Shown: positions 35,795 to 45,689 of the stretch, in pieces
Numbering within the stretch: the stretch's first letter is position 1
How the letters are laid out: every line of letters begins with the position of its first letter
Origin: Sphingobacteriales bacterium
Lineage (GTDB): Bacteria; Bacteroidota; Bacteroidia; Chitinophagales; UBA2359
DNA: 64,000 bases
Assembly: GCA_016700115.1 (NCBI GenBank)
Contig: CP064999.1
Location: forward strand, 3,286,001 to 3,350,000
Reading direction: 5' to 3'
The notes under the pieces: model-generated
Database searches by the model: none
What the model saw: only the letters and a program-made list of their open reading frames with translations
Told to the model about the DNA's origin: nothing
Program-made: the position numbers and the translations under genes

Positions 35795-38665
35795 ATGAGA
35801 GGCTTTTTTCAAAAACAGTTAAAGTTCATCGGGGTTTTAGCCGGCTTATTCTTCGGAATACATCAAAATATAGCTTTAGCACAGGTCAGTATTAGTCCGC
35901 CAAATCCAGATGTTAATACCGATACTGTTACCTTGACTTTTAAGCCAAAAGAAGGAAACGCTGTTTTGTCCGATTTCAAAGATGCGGTTTATATTCATAC
36001 CGGGGTAGTTACTGACCGAAGCAGCCACCCCATGGAATGGTTGCATGTTCAGGGAGAATGGGGAATACCCAATCCGGCATGGGAAATGAAACTCAATTCA
36101 GAAGGGAATTATGAATATAAATTTGTCATCCGTCAATTTTATAAAGTACCGGACGGTGAACAGATTTTAAAACTAATGATGGTTTTCAGAAATGCCGATG
36201 CTACTTTGGTTGCAAAATCTTCTGAAAATTCCGACATAGTAATTCCCATCAGCAATTATGAGCCGCCTTATATCGTCATGCCGGATGGAGTTGAAGCGAC
36301 CTATATTGGAAATTACAAAACACATTCCATCCGCGAAGCACAGGTTACCATTCAAACAGAAAACCGGTCTTTCCAAATATTTCCTTATAGCCCGGATATT
36401 ATCCGGTTTGCGCTTTCTGATGATCAGGGAAAATTTTCAAATCAGCCATCCAACACGGTTGTTTTAAAACCTGTTACGGTTGCAGTCAAAATTAAAGAAG
36501 AATCTAACCGGTTATTAATTTCCACCGGTGAGTTGACCATCATAGTTGATAAGTTTCCGGTATCGGTCAGTATTGAAAAAAATGATAAAAATTTATTGTG
36601 CCAAAAGGGCGATGTATTTTGGAAGGCAGATGCCAAAGGTGTCAGGTTTGAAATTGACCCGACTGCCTCTTTTTATGGCAGTGGATCAAGGGCAATAGAT
36701 ATTGACAGAAAAGGCAAGTTTTTAAAATTGTATAACAATGCCTGGTATGGATATACAAAAGGAGCTGACCACCTCAATATCGTTGCACCTTTGTTGCTAA
36801 GTAACAAACTTTGGGGGTTGTACTTTGACAATTATGACAAAGCTTATTTTGATATTGGTCATACTAAATCAGAGGTGTTGGAATATGGCACAAAAAACGG
36901 TGAATTGATTTACTATTTTTTTTCCGGCAACACATTTGACGAATTACTAAAATCTTATACCCGCCTGACAGGAACACAGCCTCTTCCGCCAAGATGGGCA
37001 TTGGGATATATTCAATCCCGGTTCGGATATGAATCGGAGCAGGAGACCCGGCAAATTGTTGACACCATGTTGTCTGCTGGATTTCCGGTAGATGCTATTG
37101 TTTTAGACCTATATTGGTTTGGGAAGGCGGCAAATATGGGTGCGTTGGATTGGGACAGGTCGAAGTTTGCAAATCCCGAACAAATGATGAAGGATCTGTC
37201 TGAAAAAGGAGTTAAAACCATTTTGATTACCGAGCCTTATTTTACCCGTGAAAATAAAAATTATGCCATAGCAGAAAAGGGGAAATTGTTTGCCACAGAT
37301 TCTATCGGAAACCCATACATCATCAAAGATTTTTGGGCAGGACCGGCATCCTTGATCGATATTTTTAATCCTCGTGCCCGGGATTGGTTTTGGGAGTTTT
37401 ATCATTGGCGAATTAAAGAAGGTGTTGCAGGTTGGTGGTGCGATTTGGGTGAACCCGAAAGACATCCGGCAGATATGCAACATTTCAATGGAAATGCAGA
37501 GCGTGTGCACAATCTGTATTCCTTGTATTGGGCAAAAATGCTTTATGAAAACTATCGAAAATTTTACCCTCAAACCCGGTTATTCAACCTGATTCGTTCC
37601 GGATATTCAGGAATGCAACGTTTTGGTGGAATTACCTGGTCCGGCGATATTCAACGCAGTTTTAAAGGATTGTCCATTCAGCCATCTATTATGTTAGGTA
37701 TGGGTTTGAGCGGTTTTCCATATATGCACTCAGACCTTGGCGGATTTACAGATGGACCTAAAAATGAGGAACTTTATGTGCGTTGGCTTCAGTTTGGCAT
37801 GTTTAACCCAATTGTCCGTCCACATGGTTATCAGGTTCCGCCCGAACCTGTTTTTTATTCTGAAGAAGCTCAGCAAATTGTGCGGAGATATGTTCAGTTG
37901 CGCTACCGTTTATTGCCATATAATTATACACTTGCCTGGGAAAACAGCATCAATGGCACTCCATTGGCCAGGCCCTTGTTTTACGAGGAACCCGGTAACG
38001 ACCGTTTGTTAAATATTGATGATACTTACTATTGGGGCAAATCAATTTTGGTTGCTCCGGTTTTAGAAGCCGGTCAAACTCAAAGACGTTTTTATTTACC
38101 CAATGGGTACTGGTTCGATTTGCATCACGATAAATTATCTAAAGGCGGGCAATTCATCACTCAGGATGTTAATATTCAGGATATACCGGTTTGGGTAAAG
38201 GCAGGAAGTTTTATCCCAATGGCACCGGTTATGCTAAATACCGATTCCTATCAGGCAGATACGCTTATTGTTCATTATTACCCTCATCTTTCAGTGCCTG
38301 AAAATTACTATTCTCTTTATTGGGACAATGGAAAAACGGTTAATGCTCAAAGCCTTAACCAATTTGAACTTATTCATTTTAATGGTTTGGTGAAAGCAAA
38401 GCAGATTAAAGTTTTTGTCGAAAAAACAGGGGGACATTTTAGGGAAATGCCACAAAAAAGATTGATAGAAATGGTCTTTCACAATATCAGCAAAACTCCA
38501 AAAAAATGGAAGTTAAAATACAATGGAAAAAAACCGGTAATGTTTGCCTCTCTTGAAGATTATATGTCTTCAGGTAAGGGGTTGTATTATGACAAGGAAG
38601 CTAAATGTTTACACCTCAAATTTGAATGGAATTATGAAAAAACTGAAATACGGGTTAACCCCTGA
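35795..38665 (+). CDS. Glycoside hydrolase family 31 (alpha-glucosidase/alpha-xylosidase type)
   Basis: The 956-residue protein has a signal peptide (cleavage near ALAQ). An N-terminal beta-sandwich (ISPPNPDVNTDTVTLTFKP) is followed by the GH31 N-terminal domain, the catalytic barrel and C-terminal beta domains. The nucleophile is Asp550 in WWCDLGEPERHP and the probable acid/base is Asp618 in TWSGDIQRSF; FPYMHSDLGGFTDGP is a further family signature. It should cleave alpha-linked glucosides or xylosides in the periplasm or outside; the exact linkage cannot be read. There is no T9SS C-terminal domain and no SusC/SusD pair nearby, so it is not part of a visible polysaccharide utilisation locus. 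Confidence 0.88.
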   Translation: MRGFFQKQLKFIGVLAGLFFGIHQNIALAQVSISPPNPDVNTDTVTLTFKPKEGNAVLSDFKDAVYIHTGVVTDRSSHPMEWLHVQGEWGIPNPAWEMKLNSEGNYEYKFVIRQFYKVPDGEQILKLMMVFRNADATLVAKSSENSDIVIPISNYEPPYIVMPDGVEATYIGNYKTHSIREAQVTIQTENRSFQIFPYSPDIIRFALSDDQGKFSNQPSNTVVLKPVTVAVKIKEESNRLLISTGELTIIVDKFPVSVSIEKNDKNLLCQKGDVFWKADAKGVRFEIDPTASFYGSGSRAIDIDRKGKFLKLYNNAWYGYTKGADHLNIVAPLLLSNKLWGLYFDNYDKAYFDIGHTKSEVLEYGTKNGELIYYFFSGNTFDELLKSYTRLTGTQPLPPRWALGYIQSRFGYESEQETRQIVDTMLSAGFPVDAIVLDLYWFGKAANMGALDWDRSKFANPEQMMKDLSEKGVKTILITEPYFTRENKNYAIAEKGKLFATDSIGNPYIIKDFWAGPASLIDIFNPRARDWFWEFYHWRIKEGVAGWWCDLGEPERHPADMQHFNGNAERVHNLYSLYWAKMLYENYRKFYPQTRLFNLIRSGYSGMQRFGGITWSGDIQRSFKGLSIQPSIMLGMGLSGFPYMHSDLGGFTDGPKNEELYVRWLQFGMFNPIVRPHGYQVPPEPVFYSEEAQQIVRRYVQLRYRLLPYNYTLAWENSINGTPLARPLFYEEPGNDRLLNIDDTYYWGKSILVAPVLEAGQTQRRFYLPNGYWFDLHHDKLSKGGQFITQDVNIQDIPVWVKAGSFIPMAPVMLNTDSYQADTLIVHYYPHLSVPENYYSLYWDNGKTVNAQSLNQFELIHFNGLVKAKQIKVFVEKTGGHFREMPQKRLIEMVFHNISKTPKKWKLKYNGKKPVMFASLEDYMSSGKGLYYDKEAKCLHLKFEWNYEKTEIRVNP

Positions 38666-38754
38666 TCCGAATGACCCTTAAATCAATCCTTGTTTTTGAT
38701 TGTAACCTGTCCTTGTACAAGAAAAGAGATAAATTCTATACATTTTTAATCAGT

Positions 38755-39210
38755 ATGCAATATAAATGGTTTAAAATAGCAAACTTGCCCTCACCCGGTA
38801 AACCATTGATAGCCCAAAATACAGTTGCAAGTTTATCAGTAAATGGCAGGAATTTGTATTTGGCCAATCTAAACGGAGAATATTTTGCCGGTGAAGCCAG
38901 TTGCCCTCACGCCGGCGGGGCTATGGATAGAGGTTGGTTGGACGAAAATGGATATATAGTTTGTCCGTTGCACCGGTTTTGTTTTGAACTAAATACCGGA
39001 CATAATAAAAATGGGGAGGGCTTTGCGATTCAAACTTATCCTGTCAGGGAGGAAGAAGACGGGTACTATGTCGGATTTCCAAAAATTAAATGGTGCCTGG
39101 TAAGCAGAAAAATTCGTTTACTCCTACTTTTAAGTTTGAGTTATTCAATAACTTCAGCGACTACAAAAATACTGCCTCCAACAAAAATGATATCATCAGA
39201 ATGGGCATAG
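38755..39210 (+). CDS. Rieske [2Fe-2S] ferredoxin-like protein
   Basis: The 151-residue protein has both halves of the Rieske cluster site: CPHAGG and, after the usual spacing, CPLHRF, with GEGFAIQTYPVREEEDGYYVGF following. ATG 38755 (MQYKWFKIANL) is preferred over an upstream ATG at 38671, which would add an unrelated 28 residues. The cluster is likely intact, so electron transfer is plausible, with an unknown partner. After VGFPKIKW the last 45 residues look unlike the family and the frame runs 70 nt into the 3' end of the convergent folC gene. An indel near 39,095 would give an earlier stop (TAA at about 39,101), so the C-terminus is suspect. Confidence 0.75.
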   Translation: MQYKWFKIANLPSPGKPLIAQNTVASLSVNGRNLYLANLNGEYFAGEASCPHAGGAMDRGWLDENGYIVCPLHRFCFELNTGHNKNGEGFAIQTYPVREEEDGYYVGFPKIKWCLVSRKIRLLLLLSLSYSITSATTKILPPTKMISSEWA

Positions 39211-40433
39211 AATTTGGCAGACCGAAAAGCTTCATTAACGCTATTATAAACTAAGCCTTTCAATCCATATACTTCGGCTTGCTGTTTCAGTTCTGCAGCA
39301 GGTAACCCCCTCGGAACATCAGCCTTACAAAAATAATATGCTGCGTTTACAGGAAGCAATGTAAAAATACTGTGCAGATCTTTATCGTTGACTGCACCAA
39401 AAACAATATGAAGTTTCCGATGAGGGAGTTCTGACAATTGGCTGACGACATAGCTGATACCGGCTTCGTTATGAGCACTATCTGCTATAATAAGGGGGTT
39501 CGCTTCAGACAAGATTTGCCATCGTCCTTTAAAACGGGTCAATGATTTTACTTTTTGTAAGGCTTTTGCTACAGTTTGCCTGCTGATATCAAAACCCAAT
39601 GAAGGCAATAATTCAGTGGTCTGAATAATGGTGGCTATATTTTTGGACTGATAACTACCTGTTAAATCGGTTTGAAGAGATGTGTAAATTAACTCGTTGT
39701 TTTGAAAAACATCAAGTTGAGATTTTGTCAATAAACTTTGAAAATTTTGCACACAGATATTTTGATCTGCAAAAAAAACCGGCGCGTTCATTTCCGCTGC
39801 TTTTTTTCTGAAAACAGGTTCTGTTTCCGGATGCGTTTCTCCGATAACAACGGGTGTATTGAGTTTTATAATACCTGCTTTTTCCTGAGCGATTAAAGCG
39901 TATGTGTTACCCAACATTGCGGTATGGTCATAGCTGATATTGGTGATTACCGATAAAAACGGTTGAATGATGTTGGTCGAATCCAATCGCCCTCCCAAAC
40001 CTGTTTCAATGACTGCAAAATCAGTTTGTTGCTCAGCAAAATGCCAGAATGCCATTGCCACCGTCATTTCAAAAAATGAAGGTTGAATCTTTTCAAAATG
40101 CAATTTATTTTCAGCAACAAATCTGACCACATCTTCTTTGGGTATATACTCCCCGTTTATCTTAATTCGCTCTCTGAAATCTTTGTAATGGGGAGAGATA
40201 TACAAACCGGTTTTAAATCCGGCTTGAGTAAAAACAGCAGCCAAAGCATGTGCTACAGATCCCTTTCCATTCGTACCGGCAATATGAATGGCTTTGAGGT
40301 GATGATGTGGGTTACCAAGCAGTTCACACAACTTAATCGTATTGGTCAGGTCTTTTTTAAATGCTACCGCTCCCACCCTTTGGTACATGGGCAATTGGTC
40401 AAAAAGATATTGCAAGGTGGCCTCAAAATCCAT
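39141..40433 (-). CDS. folC: Dihydrofolate/folylpolyglutamate synthase
   Basis: The 430-residue Mur-ligase-type enzyme adds glutamate to dihydropteroate or folates in the cytoplasm. The ATP site is AIHIAGTNGKGSVAHALAAV near residue 47. The folate-binding region GLYISPHYKDFRERIKING, the metal/ATP segment VIETGLGGRLDSTN and the C-terminal ligase region (LIIADSAHNEAGISYVVSQL) are all in order. The length is normal. It is convergent with the Rieske gene and overlaps its 3' end. It is 26 nt from the EGF-like lipoprotein gene upstream and may share its transcript. Confidence 0.93.
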   Translation of the reverse strand: MDFEATLQYLFDQLPMYQRVGAVAFKKDLTNTIKLCELLGNPHHHLKAIHIAGTNGKGSVAHALAAVFTQAGFKTGLYISPHYKDFRERIKINGEYIPKEDVVRFVAENKLHFEKIQPSFFEMTVAMAFWHFAEQQTDFAVIETGLGGRLDSTNIIQPFLSVITNISYDHTAMLGNTYALIAQEKAGIIKLNTPVVIGETHPETEPVFRKKAAEMNAPVFFADQNICVQNFQSLLTKSQLDVFQNNELIYTSLQTDLTGSYQSKNIATIIQTTELLPSLGFDISRQTVAKALQKVKSLTRFKGRWQILSEANPLIIADSAHNEAGISYVVSQLSELPHRKLHIVFGAVNDKDLHSIFTLLPVNAAYYFCKADVPRGLPAAELKQQAEVYGLKGLVYNSVNEAFRSAKFYAHSDDIIFVGGSIFVVAEVIE

Positions 40434-40459
40434 TAGAAACCGTTCAAAATAAAATTAGG

Positions 40460-41362
40460 CTATTGAGGGGTAAGTGCTAATTGTAGTAAAACCGTCTCAT
40501 TATTTTTTTCATAGGTATAATACACCGTAATTTTCCCATCTGAAGGGTTTCTTTGTCCAATACTGACGCTTTTTACCTGTTCATTGTCAGGAAATACATT
40601 TTGAACCGGTAGTGCAAAAGTATTCGATTGATAAACTACTCCATATACGTCCTTTAATTCAATTGGATTGCTGCCAGTATTATTGACCAATAAATGGCTG
40701 AAATACATTTTGGTTACATCATCAGGATGTTTAGTAATATTGCAGGTATAAGGTGCTGTACTACTTCCATCAGGATAGTAGCTGATGGCATTATATGCAC
40801 CGATATACTTATCTCGTATTTCTGTTTCACATTCATTGCCTTCCCAACCGGGATTACAAACACAATCAGGTTCCAGGGTTTGTGTTAACTGACAAGTTGC
40901 ATTGGTCGGGCATGTAACAGTTGCACATGGATTTGGTGTTTCACAAAAAATGCCAATGAACTCAGGAGGACAATCACAGGTACATGAACTTAGTTCAGGT
41001 TGATTGACCGGAGTTCCGCCGTTTTCGCAAGTAAAATTCAAACAAAAGTTTTGAAGTTCACAAAATTCTCCATCATATTCCGGTGGGCAAACACAATGAC
41101 AAACTGTCGGGTCTTCTGCATCAATCTCTTTTGTGCCTCCGTTGACACATTCTATCAGTAAACAAGGGTCGTAAAATTCACAAAACTCACCATAATAACC
41201 CGGTAAACAGGCGCAATAAGGTTCAAAGTTTTTATCAATCACACAGGTCCCGTTTTCACCACAATCCAACCCGTCGCAAGGTTTATCATCGTTACAGGCG
41301 TTAAAAACAAAAAGGACTGAAATGAAAATATAAAACAGTAATGCTCTTGCTTGCATTGACAA
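40460..41362 (-). CDS. Lipoprotein with EGF-like domains
   Basis: The 300-residue protein has a signal peptide ending in a lipobox-like FNAC. About four EGF-like modules follow over residues 25-185, each with the six-Cys pattern and PGYYGEFCE, PPEYDGEFCE, PPEFIGIFCE or PGWEGNECE endings. A C-terminal beta-rich domain (DKYIGAYNAISYYPDGSSTA) resembles the small lipocalin-like domains that accompany such modules. EGF repeats are common in animals but also occur in Bacteroidota envelope proteins. It probably sits on the cell surface. A second in-frame ATG two codons later (41356) is an equally good start. Confidence 0.8.
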   Translation of the reverse strand: MSMQARALLFYIFISVLFVFNACNDDKPCDGLDCGENGTCVIDKNFEPYCACLPGYYGEFCEFYDPCLLIECVNGGTKEIDAEDPTVCHCVCPPEYDGEFCELQNFCLNFTCENGGTPVNQPELSSCTCDCPPEFIGIFCETPNPCATVTCPTNATCQLTQTLEPDCVCNPGWEGNECETEIRDKYIGAYNAISYYPDGSSTAPYTCNITKHPDDVTKMYFSHLLVNNTGSNPIELKDVYGVVYQSNTFALPVQNVFPDNEQVKSVSIGQRNPSDGKITVYYTYEKNNETVLLQLALTPQ

Positions 41363-41410
41363 AAATAAATTGAATACTAATTAAGAAAAACGTTATTAAA
41401 ACAAATAACC

Positions 41411-44197
41411 TTATTGTTTGAAGAATTTTGAGGTGCCTACCATTTCCATATCCCAGTTTAAAAGCCGTAAGACATACATACCGGAGGGTAAATGATTGAC
41501 CGAAATCTGATTGTTTTGTAATTTATCGGACATTACCAATCTGCCCATCAGGTCAAATACCTGAACATCCAACCAATTAAAAACCTCTAAACTTGAAGGT
41601 AGCCGTATATAAAGCAACTCGTTAGCCGGATTAGGATACAGGCTGATATCAAAGGGAGATAGGGGAAGTTGTGGATTGTCAATTCCAACATTCAGGTTTC
41701 CATCAGGCAACGCTGATCCGACCACCGGCCGCATCATCAAAGCACCATCATATATTGAACCTAACCACTGTCCGCCGGTATTGTAAAAAAGTTTACCTGA
41801 AGCGTCATTGTTTCTGTCTAATCCAATATTTAACAGGTTTTCAAACCTTTGTTCAATTCCGATATAAAGTGTATCGTAGGGAACCGGCAATGGTTCATCT
41901 AAAAGGTAAGTCCAAAATCCGTTTATTTGGTTCAGATAACGAGGCATATTAATGGTCTCCCCTTCATAAATCAATTCATCCAAAACAGGAACTGCGAGTG
42001 GTAACCCTGTTTCAATGTCAACATTAATACGTCTCCAAACTCTGATGGTAAACTCGTGATTGGAAACATTGGAATTCATGTTTACAAAGTTAATTTGCAA
42101 AGCACGAAGGGTATCGGGATGATTAAGAACATACTGACAGGCTAACTGTGCTCCCGTTCCATACAAACCATAAGCCCGTTCTGCCGTACCGTCATCATAA
42201 GCAAAGTAATTGGCAAATTGTTGGTACTGGTAAATCGTATCATTATTGTAATTTAATTCCGTACTTCCGACAGATACATTTAATCTCCAGATATTTTCAA
42301 AAATAATGGTGTCTTTTCCTTCAAAAAGAGCAGAATTGCTGTTTAAAGCTGCTGCAATATCGTCTTTAATAAATACTGCTGAAGTTGTAACTATATTTTC
42401 TATAGAACCCAACACATCTGCTGTACCTGCATTATAGAGATATAATTCAGTTTCGCTGCAAACGTCATTGATGGTATGAGTTAAGGTACGATTGGCAAAA
42501 CCGAGGTCGTTGTTTCTGACTTTTATTGGCACATCAATGGAAGGTGCAAGTTCTTTATCAATAAAAGGGTAAAAATGAGACCATGGCATTGCAGAATAAT
42601 TTTTTAACATTGGAGGAGCCGGATCAACAAAAGCAACATCTTGCAATAAAGGGTAGATAGAAGGCAGTTCTGTGCTTGCCTGTACATAATCAATATTCCA
42701 ATGGTCGTTGTTTCCGGAAACAGTTGCTCTGTTCCTAAATCTGAACCTGAACCCGTTAAAAAATGTATTGGGGTCTGAAATTTTTACTATTGCCGAAAGA
42801 AATTCAGGAGTTTCACTGGCAGATAAACCATCTATTCCCCATTGAGGTACCCAGGTAGTATCCTTCACTTCTACTGTAAAGTCTTGATTAACAGAAAGAA
42901 TGGTATCATTCACATAAGTTAAGGTGGCATCAGGATTTGTAAAATCAAGGTAAATCGAGTTGCCGGCTCCGTCAACAAAAAACACATGAGTATCCGGGTC
43001 ATAATTTATCATGTTTACTGCAGGAACTTCGATATTGATGTCAATATCCGCACCGGTATTGTTGGCATCATCGTCATATTTGATATGAAAACCATCAACT
43101 AAGGTTGTTACTACAAAACTGCTGTCCCTAACTCTTGGAATATAAGTTTCAAGTACTAAGCTATCTCCCGGATTAGGAAAATCTCCATACCCTTCGGCCT
43201 GGTAAAAAAAGCGAAGAAACACGGTATCTCCCTCTACTAATCCCGCATCAGCCAAACAAATCGGACGGGAAGTCAGCACATCTCCTATACCATCAATCAG
43301 ATCACTGCCATCAACAACCGGAATATAAGGATTTCCGTACTGGTTTAAACCATCTAATGTTGCAACCCCAATACTGGGTGGGTTTATGGAATAAGTATCA
43401 TTGATCAGAGCTCGGTCATCTATCCAGATTTGAGGATCGGGATAGACCCAGGAAGTTGAAAAGTCTTCAGTAAACGGCAATGAGATTGTAGGCTCTTCAA
43501 AAATCTCTATGATATAATAAGAATAGCATTTCTCCCCTTCTTTGTTACTTCGGATATAATAAATTCCGGTGGGGAGATTTGATGCTAAAGCACTTTGTGT
43601 TACATAATTGTGCACTAAATTGTTTTGGTAGTCATAAAGGCGATAATTGATGCTGACATCTGTGTCAAATATTTTTCGCAAACTACCCAGAGAGTTACAG
43701 AACGCATTTTTCTTGGTGGCATCCCAGTTTTGCCGTTTGATAGGAGCTATATTTATATCATCAAGTTCATATCGCAAAACAACCAGATTTCCGAGATTGT
43801 CTGTAACAGTGATAAAATAGGGGCCGGAAGGTAATTGGTCAAAGGTAAATTCAGGTAAAGTGGTTGCTCCTGAAGCCTGATTTATTCCGATTGGAGAAGT
43901 AAGGGTAAAAGAATAAGGAGGTTGCCCGTTTTCAATCAACACTGTAATATTGCCATCATCTTCTAAACATTCTGATGGAGAATTTGAAGATGAAACAAAG
44001 GGGTTAAAATCTAATACCCCCAAGCAAGCCTTATCGAAGTTTCGCCGAAATCCCTTTACCTCTTCTCTAATGACGGGGCGTTCATGCTGATTGTATTTCA
44101 ATGGAAGGAGAAATTCCTGTGCAGATAAAGGAAGGTAAAAAGTCAAAGAAAGAATCAGATATAGTAAAAAACGGGGTTGTTTTGTTGAGTTTTTCAT
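41411..44197 (-). CDS. Large secreted protein with T9SS type A sorting domain
   Basis: The 928-residue protein has a signal peptide (FLLYLILSLTFYLPLSAQEF) and an SprB-like repeat near 65-145 (GNITVLIENGQPPYSFTL and LPSGPYFITVTDNLGN). Long beta-rich regions without a known catalytic motif follow, containing WNIDYVQ and FAYDDGTAERAYGLYGTG segments typical of Bacteroidota choice-of-anchor-type proteins. A C-terminal T9SS domain (ISLYPNPANELLYIRLP through LPSGMYVLRLL) ends it. It is exported through the outer membrane and cell-surface attached or released. The function is unknown. It starts a minus-strand group with the EGF lipoprotein and folC, though the gaps (48 and 26 nt) do not prove an operon. 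Confidence 0.85.
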   Translation of the reverse strand: MKNSTKQPRFLLYLILSLTFYLPLSAQEFLLPLKYNQHERPVIREEVKGFRRNFDKACLGVLDFNPFVSSSNSPSECLEDDGNITVLIENGQPPYSFTLTSPIGINQASGATTLPEFTFDQLPSGPYFITVTDNLGNLVVLRYELDDINIAPIKRQNWDATKKNAFCNSLGSLRKIFDTDVSINYRLYDYQNNLVHNYVTQSALASNLPTGIYYIRSNKEGEKCYSYYIIEIFEEPTISLPFTEDFSTSWVYPDPQIWIDDRALINDTYSINPPSIGVATLDGLNQYGNPYIPVVDGSDLIDGIGDVLTSRPICLADAGLVEGDTVFLRFFYQAEGYGDFPNPGDSLVLETYIPRVRDSSFVVTTLVDGFHIKYDDDANNTGADIDINIEVPAVNMINYDPDTHVFFVDGAGNSIYLDFTNPDATLTYVNDTILSVNQDFTVEVKDTTWVPQWGIDGLSASETPEFLSAIVKISDPNTFFNGFRFRFRNRATVSGNNDHWNIDYVQASTELPSIYPLLQDVAFVDPAPPMLKNYSAMPWSHFYPFIDKELAPSIDVPIKVRNNDLGFANRTLTHTINDVCSETELYLYNAGTADVLGSIENIVTTSAVFIKDDIAAALNSNSALFEGKDTIIFENIWRLNVSVGSTELNYNNDTIYQYQQFANYFAYDDGTAERAYGLYGTGAQLACQYVLNHPDTLRALQINFVNMNSNVSNHEFTIRVWRRINVDIETGLPLAVPVLDELIYEGETINMPRYLNQINGFWTYLLDEPLPVPYDTLYIGIEQRFENLLNIGLDRNNDASGKLFYNTGGQWLGSIYDGALMMRPVVGSALPDGNLNVGIDNPQLPLSPFDISLYPNPANELLYIRLPSSLEVFNWLDVQVFDLMGRLVMSDKLQNNQISVNHLPSGMYVLRLLNWDMEMVGTSKFFKQ

Positions 44198-44324
44198 CGT
44201 ATCGGATTAAATAAGAAGAACTGAATGGTAAACCAACATACTAAACAAGATAAAGGCTTACTTATTGTCGTTGAAAAGATTAAATGGGTTGTAATGAGTT
44301 ATATTTGACAAGTCGAATTATTTT

Positions 44325-44343
44325 AAAAAGCCCGGCTTTTTTT
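44325..44343 (-). terminator. Short hairpin terminator at the end of the PASTA gene
   Basis: AAAAAGC-CCG-GCTTTTT forms a 7-bp stem with a 3-nt loop, overlapping the stop codon of the minus-strand PASTA gene. The A- and T-tracts on either side allow termination in both directions. Confidence 0.55.
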
Positions 44344-45202
44344 AGTGGCTATTAGAATTGTTGGTATTATCTGGTAATGTCTGAGGAGTAACCTGGTCTA
44401 TGGTATCTCCCATTTTTAATGCCGGACTTTCCGGGTTTTCGCGAACAAACAAATCTACCGGTTCACCTACAGTAATCAACCGGTCTCCATCTGTTCCGCC
44501 ATCAGGGCTTTGACGAACGACAAGTGCATTTTCAAGGTCAACGATATGTTCTTCTTTGGTAACTAAACCTACATTGAGGGAATAGCCTCTTAGTGCCAGT
44601 TTTGCTTGTAAAAAGGTCAGTCCTACCAGATTAGGCACAGTAATCCGCATATTGCCCAAACCATCACCCAATACCAAATCAATTGCTGTGCCTTTTGGCA
44701 CTTTGGTTCCGGGTGCTACGCTTACATTATTCATTTTAAGGTCTAAAACAGCGTTTTTGGCCAAATCAGGCACTCTGATTTGTTCCCCTACTCTCAGTCC
44801 GGCAGTTTCCAACTGAACTTCTGCACTTCTCAGGGAGGCATCAATAATATTGGGTATCGGCACTAATGGTGCATTAACCGCATTGACAGTCAGATATATC
44901 CTTCGGTTTTCTTTAACTTTTTCACCGGGTTTGGGTGTTTGGTCAATAACTCCGGTGGGTGGCAGTTCTAATGAATAGGCAGAGTCTAAAACTGTATATC
45001 TTAAATTTAAACTTTCGAGGCGTTGCTCTACCTGTTCAAGAGTAAGTTTTCGGATATCAGGAACTGTTATGCTTTCTCCATGATGGGTGTAATGGTTGAG
45101 CATTAAAAATATCATTCCAACCAATATGGCAGAAGCCGCTACCATCAGTCCGATATGCCTCCAAAAGTACTTAGTAAAAACAAACTGAACAAATGTTGAC
45201 AT
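44342..45202 (-). CDS. Membrane-anchored PASTA-domain protein
   Basis: The 286-residue protein has a short cytoplasmic tail, one transmembrane helix (HIGLMVAASAILVGMIFLML, about 15-35), and then three PASTA domains: ITVPDIRKLTLEQVEQRLES, then PIPNIIDASLRSAEVQLETA, then TVPNLVGLTFLQAKLALRGY. A polar tail rich in Asn follows. PASTA domains usually bind peptidoglycan fragments. There is no kinase or penicillin-binding domain, as is common for stand-alone PASTA proteins of this phylum. ATG 45202 (MSTFVQFVF) is chosen over an upstream start that would add 39 non-family residues. Confidence 0.85.
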   Translation of the reverse strand: MSTFVQFVFTKYFWRHIGLMVAASAILVGMIFLMLNHYTHHGESITVPDIRKLTLEQVEQRLESLNLRYTVLDSAYSLELPPTGVIDQTPKPGEKVKENRRIYLTVNAVNAPLVPIPNIIDASLRSAEVQLETAGLRVGEQIRVPDLAKNAVLDLKMNNVSVAPGTKVPKGTAIDLVLGDGLGNMRITVPNLVGLTFLQAKLALRGYSLNVGLVTKEEHIVDLENALVVRQSPDGGTDGDRLITVGEPVDLFVRENPESPALKMGDTIDQVTPQTLPDNTNNSNSH

Positions 45203-45689
45203 GCAAATTGCTTCGTAACAAAAATGAATATGGTAATTAAAAAACGATATTCTAAATCGAGGCGTAAAATTACCTAAAAAAGGTATTATATCTACTTTTA
45301 AAAAGCAGGAAGCACTCAATTTTTGTAATTACCGTTTTTTAATCAGAAAATCGGATAGCGTATCCTGATTAATTCTCAGAAATACACCGGCATAAATTGA
45401 ATAAATTATTTACATGTAAACAGTAAAAAGAATTAGTTATTTTAAACCCCTGAACTATTGAGAACTGCTTCAATCTGCATGAAACTTGTGTTTCAGAAAA
45501 AAATTACAAAAATACTATCAACATAAGCCGAATTATCAGGTTAATTTGTTTAGTTTTGTTTGTATAACTTTGCCCCTAAAAAGTTTACTTACTGAATGTT
45601 TTTTTTGGCATGTCCAAACTCCAATTATTTACCCTATACCAATGGTGATTGCGGGAGATTTTTCTGATAACTGCGAAAACCTGTTGCTT
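45203..45689. other. Divergent intergenic region
   Basis: The region separates the divergently transcribed PASTA and HYR genes. It holds a candidate promoter for the HYR gene. No RNA or small gene is convincing, although a frame upstream of 45690 is open. Confidence 0.5.
45545..45572 (+). promoter_or_regulatory. Candidate promoter of the giant HYR gene
   Basis: TAACTTTG at 45565-45572 fits TAnnTTTG exactly, with TTTG at 45545-45548 16 nt upstream, slightly closer than the usual spacing. The chosen ATG (45690) is 117 nt downstream, which also argues that the upstream open frame is untranslated leader. Confidence 0.45.

Noticed and set aside
35795..38665. Polysaccharide utilisation locus around GH31
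   Set aside because: No SusC/SusD pair, sensor or second carbohydrate enzyme is nearby.
45486..45689. N-terminal extension of the giant HYR protein from ATG 45486
   Set aside because: It would place 68 unrelated residues before a clear signal peptide and would start upstream of the best promoter candidate.
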